A stretch of DNA of 44,119 nucleotides from an uncultured bacterium. GTDB taxonomy: Bacteria; Bacteroidota; Bacteroidia; Chitinophagales; Chitinophagaceae. Positions within the stretch are counted from its first letter, which is position 1; each line of letters begins with the position of its first letter. The notes below the pieces were generated by a model, which was not told where the DNA came from, searched no databases, and worked only from the letters and a program-made list of their open reading frames with translations. The translations under genes were made by a program, and so were the position numbers. Below are positions 43,600 to 44,119 of this stretch, piece after piece. The stretch is from NCBI GenBank assembly GCA_903951405.1, contig CAJBBV010000088.1:1-44119 (forward strand). The letters are read 5' to 3'.

Positions 43600-44119
43600 T
43601 TAATACCTTAACATTTTAATAAATTCTTCCGTAGACATTACTGGCAAACTGCATGTATAATCAGCACACAAGTAGTACGTAAGTATGGATTCTGGCTGTT
43701 TGCCCTCCATCAAGGGATATGATTTATGGGGTAAATCAGATGCCATCAAGACCCGATTAGGGAAGTAATGTTGTTGAAGATTAAAGGACGCTTCCTTCGA
43801 CCTTTCACCAAGAATTAACACTTCTTTAGTGCCTTCTGTGAATTCGAGTAGCAAATTGGCCCATACTGCATATGAATTAGTATACTGCACAATAGTATCT
43901 TTTTGGATTTCGAGCATGTAGGTTGCCCTTTTCTTCCAAGATTGATTTCCCGACAAAATACTCAGCCGAAGTAAATTAAACGCCATCACAGCGTTACCAG
44001 AAGGAGTTGCGCCATCATAAAGATCTTTCTTTCGAACTATCGTATCTTGTTGAAAATCAGGAGTATAGTAGAAATATATCCCTTCCTCGTCATCGAAATG
44101 CTTTAGGAGGTAGTCGAGA
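43600..44119 (-). CDS. C-terminal part of a DUF255/YyaL (SPATA20-like) protein (partial)
   Basis: The minus-strand frame is open from the window edge to the stop at 43600, beyond the apparent GTG at 43989, which is internal. The extra residues upstream read DDEEGIYFYYTP...IVRKKDLYDGATPSGN, and the visible part continues MAFNLLRLSILSG. The RxKDxxDGATPSGNS-type block is the hallmark of the alpha/alpha-barrel half of DUF255 (YyaL / spermatogenesis-associated protein 20) proteins, which start with a thioredoxin-like domain. About 173 residues of the C-terminal end are visible. The function of the family is not settled. It lies upstream of gldK on the same strand, 171 bases away. Confidence 0.85.
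   Translation of the reverse strand, partial: LDYLLKHFDDEEGIYFYYTPDFQQDTIVRKKDLYDGATPSGNAVMAFNLLRLSILSGNQSWKKRATYMLEIQKDTIVQYTNSYAVWANLLLEFTEGTKEVLILGERSKEASFNLQQHYFPNRVLMASDLPHKSYPLMEGKQPESILTYYLCADYTCSLPVMSTEEFIKMLRY

Overview
The window (44,119 bases, AT-rich) reads as a chromosomal segment of a member of the Bacteroidota. The evidence is a complete gldK-L-M-N block (type IX secretion / gliding core), a split transketolase, TonB-dependent receptors ending in aromatic residues, a HmuY-type lipoprotein, and repeated TAnnTTTG promoter cores just upstream of start codons. Small details (the ECF sigma / membrane-spanning anti-sigma pair, the Lys/Ala/Pro-rich tail on a DksA-like protein) make me lean towards a Chitinophagaceae-like organism. 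That placement is an inference. No rRNA, tRNA, IS element, prophage, CRISPR array or plasmid-type gene was seen; most of the window is core chromosome.

Layout. 1-126 is the C-terminal end of an outer-membrane barrel protein. 348-4929 (+) holds comEC, purH and an EamA exporter. 4960-8815 (-) holds a LytS/LytTR-type two-component pair, a Cys-rich DUF3109 protein and an isolated LutB-like iron-sulfur protein. 9124-11049 (+) is dxs, which overlaps the end of scpA; frr and a WecA/TagO-like transferase follow (all -). 14130-14963 (+) is the N-terminal half of transketolase without its partner half. 14966-16561 (-) is rbfA plus a LolC/E-like permease, divergent from an MsbA-like ABC exporter (16636-18456). 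18475-22958 (-) is ileS followed by the DksA-like gene with the histone-H1-like tail. 23037-26837 (-) is an iron/heme uptake locus: AraC regulator, TonB receptor and HmuY lipoprotein. 27022-29237 (+) is gyrB plus a 68-residue protein, converging on a SUI1/YciH gene. 29824-34192 (+) is gpmI, an unknown membrane-anchored protein and a second, hemoglobin-receptor-like TonB receptor. 34283-38611 (+) is an ECF sigma factor, a predicted dual-membrane anti-sigma factor, a lipoprotein and uvrC. 38659-43428 (-) is gldN-M-L-K in reverse. The window closes inside a DUF255/YyaL-type gene.

How the genes work together. Three themes stand out. The first is iron/heme capture: HmuY, its receptor and an AraC regulator with a five-cysteine cluster, whose likely operator is a pair of ATTGTCAT repeats one helical turn apart. 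The second is envelope sensing and secretion: the sigma/anti-sigma pair that appears to run from cytoplasm to outer membrane, the gld machine, a Lol-type permease and a lipid-flippase-like ABC protein. The third is translation and information processing: ileS, frr, rbfA, SUI1, gyrB, scpA and uvrC. The IleRS is type-2-like and carries a rearranged HIGH motif (GIHH), a feature associated with very strong mupirocin resistance.

Limits. All calls come from reading motifs and architecture by eye, without database searches. Start codons were chosen from family N-termini, spacing and promoter position; several differ from the longest possible frame and are flagged.
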